The notes below the pieces were generated by a model. It was not told the origin of the DNA, searched no databases, and saw nothing but the letters and a program-made list of their open reading frames with translations. This document shows positions 45,093 to 56,199 of a stretch of 64,000 nt of DNA, in pieces; positions within the stretch are counted from its first letter, which is position 1, and each line of letters starts with the position of its first letter. Position numbers and translations under genes: made by a program. The DNA comes from Sarcocystis neurona (Eukaryota; Apicomplexa; Conoidasida; Eucoccidiorida; Sarcocystidae), in the NCBI GenBank assembly GCA_000727475.1, contig KL647288.1, forward strand, positions 7,777,414 to 7,841,413, read 5' to 3'.

Positions 45093-46130
45093 ACTACACA
45101 AAATGTTCTCGTCTCATCAGGTATGTAAAAACTGTCCTTATGTCGACGTCCACAGTATGGAAAACTGGACCGTCTATGCATTTTTGTAATGATGCAAATA
45201 TGCCTTGCCCCTTCCAGAAGTCCTACCACCCAGTTTCCCTCTGTCTTGCATGGGGGTCGTGATATGCGTGGTTTACAAGCACATTACCAAGACTTCTTAT
45301 AGACACAGATGTGTCATCATGTGTTTTATCTTCTGTGTAGACGTGGGCTGTGATGAAGGCAAATATAGATGTGCATATTTCCATAGTATGTGTGTATATG
45401 TGTTCTCCCCTATGTTTTCAGTGTAAGTTTTTGTCGCAGACGCACGGTTGAAACTGATGTACGTATATACACGTAATGCACATGTGAAATGTACAGCCAC
45501 AACTTACTATCCTTATAAATGCATACACTCACGTAGATGCGGACGCGTGCTCGTGGTATGAGATCTGCGCCAGTAAGAAGAAACGGGTAAGCAGTAACGT
45601 CGGCGAGTCCCACAGATTTTGTCCGTTGCTTCTCTCGTATCCTCTTTCTCTGCGCTTGATATTTGTTATTATTTCTACTGTGCACGCTCGTACCTCTTGA
45701 TCGTTTATGTGTCTCACGCACCTCCCTACAACACCCGCCCTGCATGTGTTCCCGACGTTCTTTCACAGCTGCTTCTTTCACAGCTGCTTTCTTGCCACGT
45801 CTGCTCTGCTGTGCCTTACGTTACCGCTTTTTCTCCCCTTCAGTCAGCATGAACCTTCCTCTCCCGCGGTAAGCCTGTGCGTTTTTGTCCGACTTCTTCA
45901 AGTGCCTGCCGTGTCTTCATTCTCCTAGGAATCTCTTCCTCTCTCCAGGGAACGTATCTGTATATATGTATTTATATATATATGTATCTGCTGCACGCAC
46001 CGACATCGGTGGCGCCTCTCCTTCCTGCTCTTCTGCGTTGCACGTGACACACCTCTGTTTACCACCGTGAGGTGTATAGGTTGCTCCCTCTGCATTTGTC
46101 CTCTGGTTTGTCCTCTTTCTTTCCATAGAT
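44700..46130. other. Spacer with (CA)n microsatellite, no firm gene
   Basis: A (CA)n run of about 29 bases lies at 45061-45089 within TACGTA-rich DNA. Frames at 45410-45781 (minus) and 45619-45928 (plus) overlap and neither has a convincing junction. Confidence 0.4.
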
Positions 46131-46572
46131 ACATCAACTATACTTGTATACGTAGAATGGATGCGCCTGCTTGTCTGTCAGGTGCTTCCTTCTGATCTCT
46201 CGTATCATCCCATCAGCATCTTTCTCCCTCTTTATCTGTGCTCTGCAACGGTTTCTGGGCGTCCACCTGTCTCTTTCTCTTCTCAAGTGTCTGTTTCTTA
46301 TATCGCTCTCTTCCCCTGCGTGTGGGTCTACCTCTTTCTCCTCTCTCTTTTCTGTGTCTGTCTTTGTCTCTATCGCTCTCTCTCTATATAAATATATATG
46401 TACACGTATATGTATATATGTACATGGCCACACGTGTCTCTGCTTCACTTTTTTCTTCCTCCTTCTTCCCTAAGCGATACGTTCAAAGATCCTTCTCTGT
46501 TTACGTGTCGAATGCGAGCTGCCTAGCAGTCTACGTAACCATAGTGCCTGTACACGAGGCTCGTGCTCGCAC

Positions 46573-46772
46573 CCATGCGTGGTCCGAACTTTGGAATCAG
46601 CAGCGCTGTAGAACCTCTACACATGCAGACCTATGCACGTATCAATATACGCAACCGCGTCATTCAACGAAGACTGAAGAAAGAGGTCCATGTACTGGGT
46701 GGACCAGTTATAGTCGTGCATGCACGTGTTCGTGCTCACCGGTGCCACAAGTTCGTCGGCTTAAATGAACCG
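46573..46772 (-). CDS. Two candidate small exons of an unidentified gene
   Basis: Exon 46772-46740 lies between a CTTCTCAG acceptor and a CCG/GTGAGC donor and encodes GSFKPTNLWH. Exon 46605-46573 lies between TTCTACAG and GG/GTGCGA and encodes AADSKVRTTH. They join in phase (phase 2). The first pair of signals is very good. The plus strand has an overlapping frame rich in Arg and Val (46563-46943) that could compete. Confidence 0.3.
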
Positions 46773-47025
46773 CTGAGAAGAGGTGCACCACAGCCATGCA
46801 TACACCTAACACAAACACCCGCATGCACACATACACATACATGTAAATACATATATTTGTGCTACATATTTGTGCAAAAGTACGAGCGTGTGTCTGTGTT
46901 GTCTGCTCTGGAACTGGAATCAGCGTGTGCCGGACTATATTAGAGCGCTGCTGGAGATCCAATTTTTGTGCACTGACGCGTATACACCGATGTTACTCAC
47001 GTAGGTAGGTCCGTTACGAGACGGT

Positions 47026-47377
47026 TTATTTTCGCAATTCTCTACAGCCACAGCGGTAGCGACACAACATCGGCGGCAAGACCAGCAAAAATGCTATCCC
47101 TCCGGAAGTGGCCTCACAAACGCAGAAACGTAGCAGCGTGTGCAGAATATCAAGAGTGCAGGCCACCTTGAAGGCTGCAGAGGAAACAAGAGTTTCCCCG
47201 CGGCAAAATGAGGCGCGCCTCAAAATTTGCGGTAACCTCGCCGCGGGTCAGCAGCGTCCCAGCACTCGCAGCAGTTCCACCTCGGCAGCAACAAACGGTC
47301 AGCAGAGCGCCAACCGCTCCAGGGCAGCAGCAACCAGATCGTGCTGTACTTCATCAAGAAGCAAATGCTTAAAAAAC
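47026..47377 (-). CDS. Two candidate exons of an unidentified gene
   Basis: Exon 47174 downward follows a superb acceptor (CTTGTTTCCTCTGCAG) and reads FKVACTLDILHTLLRFC. It either ends at a TGC/GTTTGT donor or continues to the stop at 47026. Exon 47377-47315 follows a CCCCAG acceptor and encodes FFKHLLLDEVQHDLVAAALE. The two do not join directly in phase, so an intermediate exon or a different donor is needed. Both peptides look helical. Confidence 0.33.
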
Positions 47378-47589
47378 CTGGGGATGGTCTCTATCTACCC
47401 GCATAGCAGCGTAACAAGACGTTCGCTGTACTTCATGAGAATCTGTTTGGTTCAGTTGTTTTGTTGCTTCCACGTGGAGCCCCTTATCCCTATTACGGAG
47501 CAAAAGGGCACAACAGCGACAGTTAACGCAACAGAGAGGGCCACGCGCCACTGTACCTCTCAGCTTCCAGTGTTCAAACCCCAGCAGAG

Positions 47590-48115
47590 CACTAAATATA
47601 CTTATATATATATATATTTAAATATGTGCAGGTGTGCGTGCGTGAAGGTGTAGTTGTGTGGATGCAACGAGGTCTGGAGGGTCACACTCACAAGATACGT
47701 GCGAGTGTTCACATCTGAGACCCAATGCATCAATGTTTCAACGCCCGTTATGTCACTGTGTATGAATGCATGCACGTGTGCATGTTTCTAGGTACGACCC
47801 TCTTCTTTGTACGCACGTCTGTGCACGTGGAAATTCGTGTGTAGAACTGTGTGTCTTCACGTGTATGTGTGTGGCATATATGGGTGTAGACTTATATATA
47901 TACATATGTATATGTGTTTGCGTGTAGGCGTGTGTATATGCATGTGTCCGCATGCATGTGTGTACACACGCATGAGTGTACACACATGCACGTACGTACA
48001 TATGTATGTGTGCATATCTGTGTGGAGGTATGTACGCATACATGTACGTGTGCATGTATGTATATGTCTGTGGATTCCCCGAAGCATGCATCTGCATGTG
48101 TGCCTGTATCTGCAC
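47590..48115. repeat. TG/TA low-complexity spacer
   Basis: GTGTGT, TACGTA and TATATA motifs dominate. Frames are Cys/Val/Tyr/His-rich on both strands and no gene is supported. Confidence 0.6.
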
Positions 48116-48350
48116 ATCAGCAACAGCAACAGCAGGAGAACCTCTTGACACGCATCGCCGAGTGGGTGAGGCGGTAGTGCTGACAGTAACAGTAACAAAA
48201 GGAGCGGCACCAGCAGTAGCATTGATAGGGAGAACCAACATCAGCCTGTACTTCCGCAACCGCATACACCTAAGCAAAGATCAGAGAAAGGGACTGTCCG
48301 CGTACAAGCGTGTGTCTATGCCTAAGTTTTTTCACGACAACGAGTCAATT

Positions 48351-48817
48351 TCAAGAGGCCTCATCCCAGGAAGAATGAGTTCCTTCGAAAGGAGGAGGAG
48401 GCACATCCCACTGAATAAGCTCAGTGGTGTCATAGACAGCAGCGATGTGACTGGGTAGCTGTTCCTCCAGCGTCTCCCAAAACACACGGTGAGAGTCTAC
48501 ACTCCACACGCCAGCAGCGGGGGTGGCGGAGCAGCAGTACCGGCCCTACCAGCAGCAGCAGCAGCTGACGGAGCCGCTGCAGCTTGAGCAACACCAGCCG
48601 GTGCTGGAGTAGCATATGAATCTGTGACACTCGCTGCTGCTGCGGTCCGTGCTGCTGCATAACGAGCAGCAGCAGATTTGCGGTAATCGCGCGGCGGCAA
48701 TGGTGCAGTAGCAGAGAAGGGAGTGGCAGCAGCAAGTGCGTCGTACAGCGTCGCTGCCGCACAGTCGGCTACTGGTTCAGTCGCATCGACCAGAGATGAA
48801 GCAGTAGTAAACTGGAA
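48351..48817 (-). CDS. Two-exon C-terminal part of an unidentified protein
   Basis: Exon 48817-48550 follows a TTGCTTTTCAG acceptor. It reads FQFTTASSLVDATEPVADCA and LPPRDYRKSAAARYAA, and ends in an Ala run at GCTG/GTAGGG (phase 1). A 53-base intron ends at GTGTAG, and exon 48496-48351 joins in phase. It reads SHRVFWETLEEQLPSHIAAV, YDTTELIQWDVPPPPFEG and THSSWDEAS before TGA. The last exon has strongly protein-like composition (three Trp, balanced charge, Pro cluster). The Ala run is the low-complexity insert. No family is recognised; the acidic, Trp-containing end suggests an interaction tail. Upstream exons were not found. Confidence 0.5.
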
Positions 48818-48870
48818 CTGAAAAGCAAGCAGCATAAGACAAGAAACGGCGAAGCAGCAGCGGCGTCAAA

Positions 48871-49446
48871 ATGATGGGGAAGAGAAAAGAGAAGCGGAGA
48901 GGGAGAGAAATGCGACACAGTGTACGCACAGAGAGGCGTGCGAGTGCATGTAGCAATTGCACAAGAAGAGGCCACAAACTGAACAGCAGCAGGGAGGCCG
49001 CACCAGCAGTAGCAAGGTTGTACACGTACGCGGAGAGACGCCTCGGTAGCAGCAAAAGCAAGTCCGTGAGCCTCAACTCTCAACAGCAGCAACGGAAAGG
49101 AAGCATACAGCAGCAGGCTTACAGGAGCAGCAGCAGCAGCAGTGGCCTGTGTACAGCTATGCTTCAGGAGCAACGCAGCAAGCGTACGCGAAACACCGAG
49201 CACCTGAGACGGCAACTCAAAGGAACAGCGCTGATAAGAGCGAGCGCTACAGAAGTTCTTTTTCCTTTCTCTCTTTCTCTCTCTCTGCAAGCGAGTAGCT
49301 GCTGCCTTCGGCTCATAGTTACAGCACCTGCTGCAGCACCGCGAACAGCTTCTCAACAATGTAGCTGCGGTCCACTACTCGAATCCACTGCAGCAACTTG
49401 TTTGTGGAACTGCACTTTTTTGTCGGAAGAAGCTGTTTATGTGTAA
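48871..49446 (+). CDS. Doubtful Ser/Gln-rich ORF
   Basis: An ATG-ATG start opens 191 codons on plus: Arg/Lys-rich first, then Gln and Ser runs, then an unrelated Leu/Ser/Cys end. It faces the minus-strand gene at 48351-48817, and its first part lies where that gene's intron would be. Triplet-rich DNA makes long chance frames likely. Confidence 0.2.
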   Translation: MMGKRKEKRRGREMRHSVRTERRASACSNCTRRGHKLNSSREAAPAVARLYTYAERRLGSSKSKSVSLNSQQQQRKGSIQQQAYRSSSSSSGLCTAMLQEQRSKRTRNTEHLRRQLKGTALIRASATEVLFPFSLSLSLQASSCCLRLIVTAPAAAPRTASQQCSCGPLLESTAATCLWNCTFLSEEAVYV

Positions 49447-49792
49447 AAATATATAAACAAGTTGAGAGGACGTAGACAGACAAAAAAAGTTAGCTACTCG
49501 CCTGTGCATATCAAACTGCGCTCCTCCATAGTCCTCTACATATACATATATATATATGTATAAATACATCTATATGTAGGGATGAAACGTGGACGCAGAT
49601 TCTCACACGTGGGTAGTCATATATGTATACATACATATATGTGCTGTCCGTAAATATCGTCTAAAAGGAGGCCGTGCATACACAGTTTCTTTATATTCCT
49701 CATTGTCTCCGTGCACAGAAGCGTATCTACACATATTTATGTCTGTGTACTATTTGGGGAAAGGTATTCGACCCCTGCGTATGCGTATATAC

Positions 49793-50640
49793 CTATGTAG
49801 GGACAGCTACACAACCTCCGTATATTTGAAGCGACAAAAAGAAGGCGTTTGAAGAAGGGAGGGCTGGAAGCCTCACACCCGAAGGAGGCGCCGCAGCTGC
49901 TGCAGTAGCTGCTTTTCGAGCCCCCGCATTCGCCGCAGGAGACGAGGAAGCACAGCGGAGCCGTGAGAGAAACGTCACTTCAGAGAATTCCCACCAAGTT
50001 GTTGTGCACGCACATGCACGTTCGGGGGGCAAAAACGTACAAAGTGTGGCTGGGAAAAAGAGAAGGACGAAACGAAGAGTTCAGGACAAACGATCACTCT
50101 GTGTGTGTGAGAGAGGTTCTGCGTGTGTGAGTTTGTAAGTGTGAGTGTGTGACTGTAATTGCCGATGCAACCTCCAGTTCGCGAACAGGACCGAGTTCAT
50201 CGGTGTTTGCATGCCCAGATGTACCCACGTGTACACATATTTACAGCTTTGACCTCGGCGCCTCCCTTCTGCAAAGGCGAGGCTAGGTGTGCGTTCTGTC
50301 CGCCCGCAAAAAATGCGTCTGCTCGTTTGCAGCAGTGCCGACCGGGCCGAAACGTTCGGAAGTGCCGTGTCTCTTCCCATCCTCTGCTCTCTACTATGGT
50401 CCGCGAAGACGCTGGGGAGTTTTTTCCTCCTGCGAAAGTGCACAGTCACGTCTTCGATACGCGTGGCTCGCTTTTACACTTTCCCTGCGTCGCTCTGTCC
50501 GCTTGTGGGTGGACAACCACCCGGGTCTTTATGCGTCACGTGCCGAAGGAGCGAGAGTAAAGAAGGAGAAACGGGTCCAACAGGAGGGGTCTTTTCGCAC
50601 GGGCTTTTCTAGTGCGCACGCCTCCGTGGAGTCGAAAAAT
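49793..50640 (-). CDS. Three-exon gene, C-terminal part, unknown family
   Basis: Exons: about 50640-50540 (5' limit uncertain), 50429-50245 and 50049-49793. Joins are GT-AG and in phase (2 and 1). The acceptor before 50049 (CCTTCTCTTTTTCCCAG) and before 50429 (CACTTTCGCAG) are strong. The product reads RPLLLDPFLLLYSRSFG, RKKLPSVFADHSREQRMGRD and SARSALLQTSRRIFCGRTER. It ends with TTWWEFSEVTFLSRLRC, a short Ala-rich insert and LQIYGGCVAVPT. No signal peptide or membrane helix is evident in this part. The plus strand has an antisense frame of 131 codons (50165-50560), which I take as a shadow. The family is unknown. Confidence 0.45.
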
Positions 50641-50749
50641 GTACGTCTTGTGTCTCTGTCATTCTCTCTTCGTCTTCTACAAACGTCGTCTTCACCGTGT
50701 ACTTCTACTAGGTGTGCGTATCCGTATGCGCACGTACGTATGCTTTGTG

Positions 50750-51330
50750 TAGCAGTTCCATAAATACACATATACGTACGAATGCGTACGTTCAGTCGTT
50801 CACATGCAGAAAAAAAGGCTCTGGTTATCGTGCGCTGATACCTGCAGGAGTGTAGACATTTGTATCTCAAGTGACAAAGGGTAAACAAATGTATAAATAG
50901 AGACATATGTATATGGACATACCTACGTGTACGCGTAGACCTGTAGGTGTGTGTCTCTCCAGGTGTATCTTTGAGCGAAAAGAAGGCCAAGTCTGCATGA
51001 ATGTGGAAGTCACACTGTCACGCCTAGAAGCTCGAAAATAAAGCGAAGTACACATACACAGCCGCACGGCTTTGTGGATCGGAAGAGCTTGAGAAGTAGA
51101 GTCAGGAAAGCACCCCGCACACTTTTCCTGCGTAGACCACCCCCTCGCGGTCGTTCGAAGACGCAAACTATGAGGTTCTGAGGAAAAACTATGTGTGTCT
51201 CTCTCTCTTCCTGTATGCAGACATCTGTAAGCTTTGGGCATATGTGTGTACTCCACGTACATACAAATACATATATGTACACATATCTCCGTAGATAAAA
51301 ATATATATGCATATATATCTCTGTGTAAAG
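50750..51330. other. TACGTA/TA-rich spacer
   Basis: Low-complexity DNA with TACGTA motifs and short TA runs (near 50760, 50895 and 51300) separates the minus-strand gene ending at 49793 from the plus-strand gene at 51403. No gene is supported. Confidence 0.5.
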
Positions 51331-51402
51331 AAGTGAGTCTACACAAATACACGAATATAGAGAGGAAAGGAAGAGCACCAAGAGCTGCACGCGCTCCCAC
51401 AG

Positions 51403-51806
51403 ATGGGGCTGTCGTGGAAGCTGCAGGTGGAGACTTCTCCTGGCGAGAAAGAAGAAAGATTTCTTACCCCTGCTTTGCCGTACAGATGCAAGGAAAACTC
51501 AAGAAACGCAGGAGGATGCGGAGCAAGCAAGGTGAGAATGAGACAGTTGCAGAAAGGCATTCTTGTCCAGAGCATTTTCCTCTCAAAACTCCACCGCTTG
51601 AGAGGTGCTTCTGGAAGCAGAACGTGGAACAGTTGACTCCCCCCGAGACGCAGTTGGACCACTGTCTCGTCTCCCTCTGCGCTGCGCGCAGGTCGACGGC
51701 AGGAGAAGCCACGCGCAACGCAGCGAACAGAGATGAAAAGGAAGAGGCGGGAAGAGAAAAAGAGCTATGGAAATGTGGAGAGGACAGGGCGCAAAATAGA
51801 CAGTAG
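51403..51806 (+). CDS. Small two-exon gene, about 114 residues
   Basis: Exon 51403-51426 begins CAG-ATGG and encodes MGLSWKLQ, ending at CAG/GTGGAG. A 59-base intron with a fine pyrimidine tract ends in CCGTACAG, and exon 51486-51806 joins in phase 0. It reads MQGKLKKRRRMRSKQGENET, then HFPLKTPPLERCFWKQNVEQ and LTPPETQLDHCLVSLC, with a charged Glu/Lys tail. The basic N-terminal cluster could bind nucleic acid or target the nucleus. The first ATG follows an AG, so it could be a true start or an internal exon. The minus strand is also open in part, with a GTAAGA site at about 51470. The family is unknown. Confidence 0.4.
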
Positions 51807-52339
51807 CGGACAACGGGACAGAGGGTCAGAGAAAGGAACAGAAGAGCAAGAAGAGCTGCGGTTGGGCACGGCTGCGAGAAACAAAATTTTAAGCAGCAGG
51901 GGAGTCGTGGGCACCGGGGAGAGGAAGTGAAAGAAAGTGAGGAAGGGGAAGAAAAAGAGGAAGTCAAAGTGACAGGTGCAGAAAGGGAAGCACATTGAAA
52001 ATACGTTCCACGCTGTCAAAGACCTGAAGCTGAAGTGAGGAGAACACTCAGCAAGAAGAAGCAGGAAAAGCAGCTACGCGCGGGAGGAGGAGAACGGCAG
52101 AAATGAGCCAAAAGAAGAAAAACGAGAGCGCTACACAAGATAAAGAAGAACTACGAAGAAGAAGTTTACAATTAAATCCACGAGAAGAGGAACAGAAAGA
52201 GGACAAGGAACGAAGAGAAGAAACACACGAAGGAACAGACTACTAGGAAAAAGACAATGCACCACACAAGAACAAGCAGTCGCAAGCCAGGGCAAGAGGA
52301 GAAGGAGTCGAAGAAAAGGAGGAAGAAGAAGAAGAAGAG

Positions 52340-53150
52340 AGAAAAGCAACTTGGGCGGCGCTGCAGCAGCAGTCGTGGAGGTGCAGCAGGAACGTAAAGC
52401 AGATCGGACAGCATAGCCAGAAGCGCAGCGGCAAATGGCGATGCGTCGTAGAATACAGGGCAGAAACCTGACGCGGGGGCAGTTTAGGCAGCAGCAGCGG
52501 AGCAGTAGACAGACCAGACGTCCCACTGCAGCAACAGCAGCAGCAGAGTAGGCTGACACCGACCAAGAGGCACCAGGAAGCGCCGAGGCGCCAGCAGCAG
52601 CAGCAGGAGTGGCCGCCTGAGTAGCAACGGCAGCCAGAGCAGTAGTACAAATGCCCACGGCAACTGCACGGCCTCAGCAACAGGAGTGGTCTTCCGAGCA
52701 GCAGCAACGGCAGCGGCGACACTGGTACGAGTGGCAGCGGTAGCAGCAGCAGCAGGAGGAGGAGGGGGACGCGAAGCGACAACGGCAAGCAGCAGCAAAA
52801 TTGTAAGAAAGCAGCAGCAGGACCAGCATAATTGGGCGCAGCACCAGCAGCAGTGCCCCAGTAGCTGTGGCAGCAACAGCAGCAGCAACACTGGTAATAG
52901 TGACAGCAGCCACAGCAGTGCCGAGAGAACCGCTCCACGGCCGTTTGCATCGAAGAAGTCTCACTCGTAATGAGATGATATGCGGGCGACAGTGGGGAGG
53001 AGAAACACTGCAGGCGTCATAGAAGTAACGCCGTCCCGGTTGACTCCCGCTGCTGCCGCGGACGTCGTTGCTCCTGCTGGTGGTGCTGCGGCGGTTCCTG
53101 CTGCTGTTTCTGCTGCTGCCGTTCCTGCTGCTGCTGTTGCGGTTCCGGGT
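52340..53150. repeat. CAG-triplet block flipping to CTG
   Basis: The plus strand is CAG-rich from about 52350 to 52930 and CTG-rich from 53040 to 53145. A plus frame ending at 52970 (Gln/Ser/Asn-rich, containing RKQQQDQHNWAQHQQQC) and a short plus Ala/Val frame at 52980-53294 are the best coding candidates, but neither has defined junctions. Confidence 0.55.
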
Positions 53151-53713
53151 GTGGGGGAGGGCACGTGCTCCGGCCGCGGAGGTCTCAAAATCTGCGGCAC
53201 ATCACAAGGGCAGACGCAGCGTTCCTTGAGGTGCTTCTCGCTCTTCCTCTTTCTCTCTCTGTCTCTCTCTGTAGAAAGTCCAAGACGCAGCTAGCCAGTT
53301 AAAAGATGAGTATTTGTTAATCGCCAAACAAGTAGGTACTCCTCTAGAGGTGCGAGTACTGGCGAAGAAATGTAGACAGACAGACCTACATCCACAGATG
53401 GATACCATCCATATTAGACACAGACGCAGGAGCACAGAAAACGGGGGACAGCAGAACCGCACGTCTAGAGTCGTGCACACGTATATATTAATAGCTAGAA
53501 ACATCTCTGCCGCATACGTGTACATATTGGCCGGAGGCTGCCAGTGCTAATAGGCGGTTTTAGGTCTGCTCACACACAAACAATATGTTTCCACATTCCT
53601 GTATACGTGTGAACCCAGTCCCGTGCACATACCAGCACTTTTGTACACCTATTTGTCTATACACAGATCTGCAGATACATCTTTCTACACCTTCGCATAG
53701 ATAACGTATCTCC

Positions 53714-53714
<1 letters not shown>

Positions 53715-53757
<43 letters not shown>

Positions 53758-54340
53758 NNNNNNNNNNNNNNNNNNNNNNNNNNNNNNNNNNNNNNNNNNN
53801 NNNNNNNNNNNNNNNNNNNNNNNNNNNNNNNNNNNNNNNNNNNNNNNNNNNNNNNNNNNNNNNNNNNNNNNNNNNNNNNNNNNNNNNNNNNNNNNNNNNN
53901 NNNNNNNNNNNNNNNNNNNNNNNNNNNNNNNNNNNNNNNNNNNNNNNNNNNNNNNNNNNNNNNNNNNNNNNNNNNNNNNNNNNNNNNNNNNNNNNNNNNN
54001 NNNNNNNNNNNNNNNNNNNNNNNNNNNNNNNNNNNNNNNNNNNNNNNNNNNNNNNNNNNNNNNNNNNNNNNNNNNNNNNNNNNNNNNNNNNNNNNNNNNN
54101 NNNNNNNNNNNNNNNNNNNNNNNNNNNNNNNNNNNNNNNNNNNNNNNNNNNNNNNNNNNNNNNNNNNNNNNNNNNNNNNNNNNNNNNNNNNNNNNNNNNN
54201 NNNNNNNNNNNNNNNNNNNNNNNNNNNNNNNNNNNNNNNNNNNNNNNNNNNNNNNNNNNNNNNNNNNNNNNNNNNNNNNNNNNNNNNNNNNNNNNNNNNN
54301 NNNNNNNNNNNNNNNNNNNNNNNNNNNNNNNNNNNNNNCC

Positions 54341-54382
<42 letters not shown>
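53715..54382. repeat. (TA)n microsatellite interrupted by a scaffold gap
   Basis: About 40 bases of pure TA lie on each side of a 581-base run of N (53758-54338). The assembly evidently broke inside the microsatellite, so its true length is unknown and the N count is only an estimate. Confidence 0.9.
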
Positions 54383-54386
<4 letters not shown>

Positions 54387-54887
54387 GCGCTTCTGTAGAC
54401 ATTTCCAGGCGTATGTACGTCGTCTTCAATAGGCGGCTGCCTACAGACGCACAGAGACACATTTGTGTACGTGGATATTCCCCGCCACGGGCACGCATTC
54501 GCATGGTACCACGTATCATATACATATATGTATGTATTCGTACAGCATTTATATATATACACACACAAAGATAGATCCTAGGGAAACACGGACGTAAACA
54601 AGGAAGCCTATATGTCTGCGTGTATACAGACATATATATACGTATATAAATACAGGGAGAAAAGGAGAGAAGGAGAGGGAGAAAGCTGTGCTAACAATTT
54701 TGCAAGGCCTTGTCATACACATCTACATATATAAATGCATAAGATTCATATACGTATATACTGACACACCCTAGACAGACAGGGGGATAAACAAGGAAGC
54801 CTATACGTCTGTGTGTGTACAAAGATATACACATATACATATATATATATATATATATGTAGAGAGAGCGGGAGAGCGAAAAGGCTG

Positions 54888-55032
54888 TCACGCATATCTC
54901 CACCACTTGATGAGCGGAGTAGAATGGCACGTAGATGGTCGTCTACGTCCCTGTTCAGGAGGTCTCCTAGCTGCGGTTCGAGCCGGTGCCAAAATCTTTC
55001 CGTGGCGTGCTCTCTGTGCGGCTAGCAAGAGT
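54888..55032 (-). CDS. Candidate C-terminal exon
   Basis: A TAGACCAG acceptor precedes 145 bases open to a TGA, reading LLAAQRARHGKILAPARTA, then RPPEQGRRRPSTCHSTP and ending IKWWRYA. It begins one base into a codon. It could be the end of the gene with the exon at 55503-56094, but the phases need an intermediate exon. Confidence 0.33.
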
Positions 55033-55502
55033 CTGGTCTACGGGAGAGGCACGTCTGCGTAAACGTATTGGCCAGGGAGAGAGAAACGGGAAGAAGGCCT
55101 GCTGTGCGGCCGCGGCGAAGCACCTATCTAGCTGCGTGCAACTCTACGCCCACGCACAGAAAAGCGCGAGAAGGACAGTACTGCTGGGCACGTAGGAAAG
55201 GAGAACGCGACTCTGTCTGTGCCTGCGTGTGTGTGTGTATAGGCAGCAGAGGTGCAGCAGCAGCAGGGATTGCCGGAGAGGCGAAGAAACGCTGCCGCGT
55301 ACTGGACGGGGAAGAACGTCTGCTTCTTACTGTACGTATGCGAATACACGTATGTACGTCGATGCACGGCTATGTAACAGAAATGTGGGGCGTACGACAG
55401 CAAGAAGGAGACGGAGACAGAGAAAGACGGAAATAGAGAGGAGAGCGAGAAGGACGAAGAGAGAGACGGGGAGAGAAAGGAGGACAGAAAGGGAGAAATT
55501 AC

Positions 55503-56094
55503 CGCAGACGCTTGAAGATATTTGTTTCTCCCAACATAGGGGAAACTGAAGTGGAGACTCGGCCCCATCTCAGGCAGTTGAAGAAGGAGAGGAAAGCGCT
55601 GCAGGAGTCGCCACGTGTCGACGGGATTTTTGGCACGTCCCACCTCTTCTTCCTGCAGCAGTGCCTCCCACGTGTCCCTACGTCCTGCTGCTGCTTCTTC
55701 TGCTGCTGCTCCTTCGGCTGCGGCTGCTGCTTCTGTTGCTGTTCCGGGTGCTGCTGAGGCTGCTGCTGCTTCTGTTGCTGATGCTGCAGCTTCTGCTTCT
55801 GCTACTGCTGCTGTTTCTGCTGCTGCTGCTTCCCCTCCGGCTGCTTCTGCGGCGTCGGATCCAGTGCTGCGGCTGCTTGTTCGACGCTGCGTTGCTGCGC
55901 TGCTGTCGCTGCTTGTTCGTGCTTCTCTTCCCAGGGGGTTGCCCTTCTCTGGCGCTTGTGCTGCTGCCCTGCCGCTGCTGTCTGCTGCTGCAGCGACTGC
56001 TGCCGCTCGTGCAATGGCAGTGACTACAGCAGCCCGAATGAAAGGCAGACTGCGCGAGGTGGGGTCCAGCACATGCGCTGCAGGGCCGACCCCG
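55503..56094 (-). CDS. Ala-rich exon of an unidentified gene
   Basis: The exon runs from a strong acceptor (CTCTTTTGGTTTCAG) to a GCG/GTAATT donor, 592 bases, starting one base into a codon and ending in phase 0. It begins GVGPAAHVLDPTSRSLPFIR, passes through about 100 residues of Ala/Glu/Ser runs, and ends with DTWEALLQEEEVGRAKNP, VDTWRLLQRFPLLLQLPEMG and LHFSFPYVGRNKYLQ. The two ends look conserved and the middle is a repeat insert, the usual arrangement for Eimeria genes. The plus strand also has a 299-codon frame here (55615-56514), explained by the triplets. The family is unknown. Confidence 0.45.
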
Positions 56095-56115
56095 CTGAAA
56101 CCAAAAGAGGAAGCA

Positions 56116-56151
56116 GAAGAAGAAGAAGAAGAAGAAGAAGAAGAAGAAGAA
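56116..56151. repeat. (GAA)n microsatellite acting as a pyrimidine tract on the minus strand
   Basis: About eleven GAA units on plus give a (TTC)n run on minus. The run ends about 21 bases before the AG that opens the exon at 56094, so it sits where the polypyrimidine tract of that intron is expected. Confidence 0.8.
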
Positions 56152-56199
56152 ATACAAGACCAAGAAGTACAGCAGGAACACGACGGTAGAAAACCTGAG

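Noticed and set aside
45105..45255. Mini-gene starting MFSSHQ with GTATGT donor and introns of 31-35 bases
   Set aside because: The introns are implausibly short and the product would be about 30 residues. Minus-strand reading over 45090-45180 is equally good.
48140..48185. tRNA-like A-box (GCCGAGTGGGTGAGGCGG)
   Set aside because: No acceptor stem partner or B-box was found downstream, and the A-box deviates from consensus.
48550..48817. Eimeria SAG-type surface antigen
   Set aside because: Only a weak DCA-type start resemblance; the Cys pattern and GPI-type hydrophobic end are missing.
53657..54568. Frames of 214-303 codons across 53758-54338
   Set aside because: They span N; the remainder is Tyr/Ile from TA repeats.
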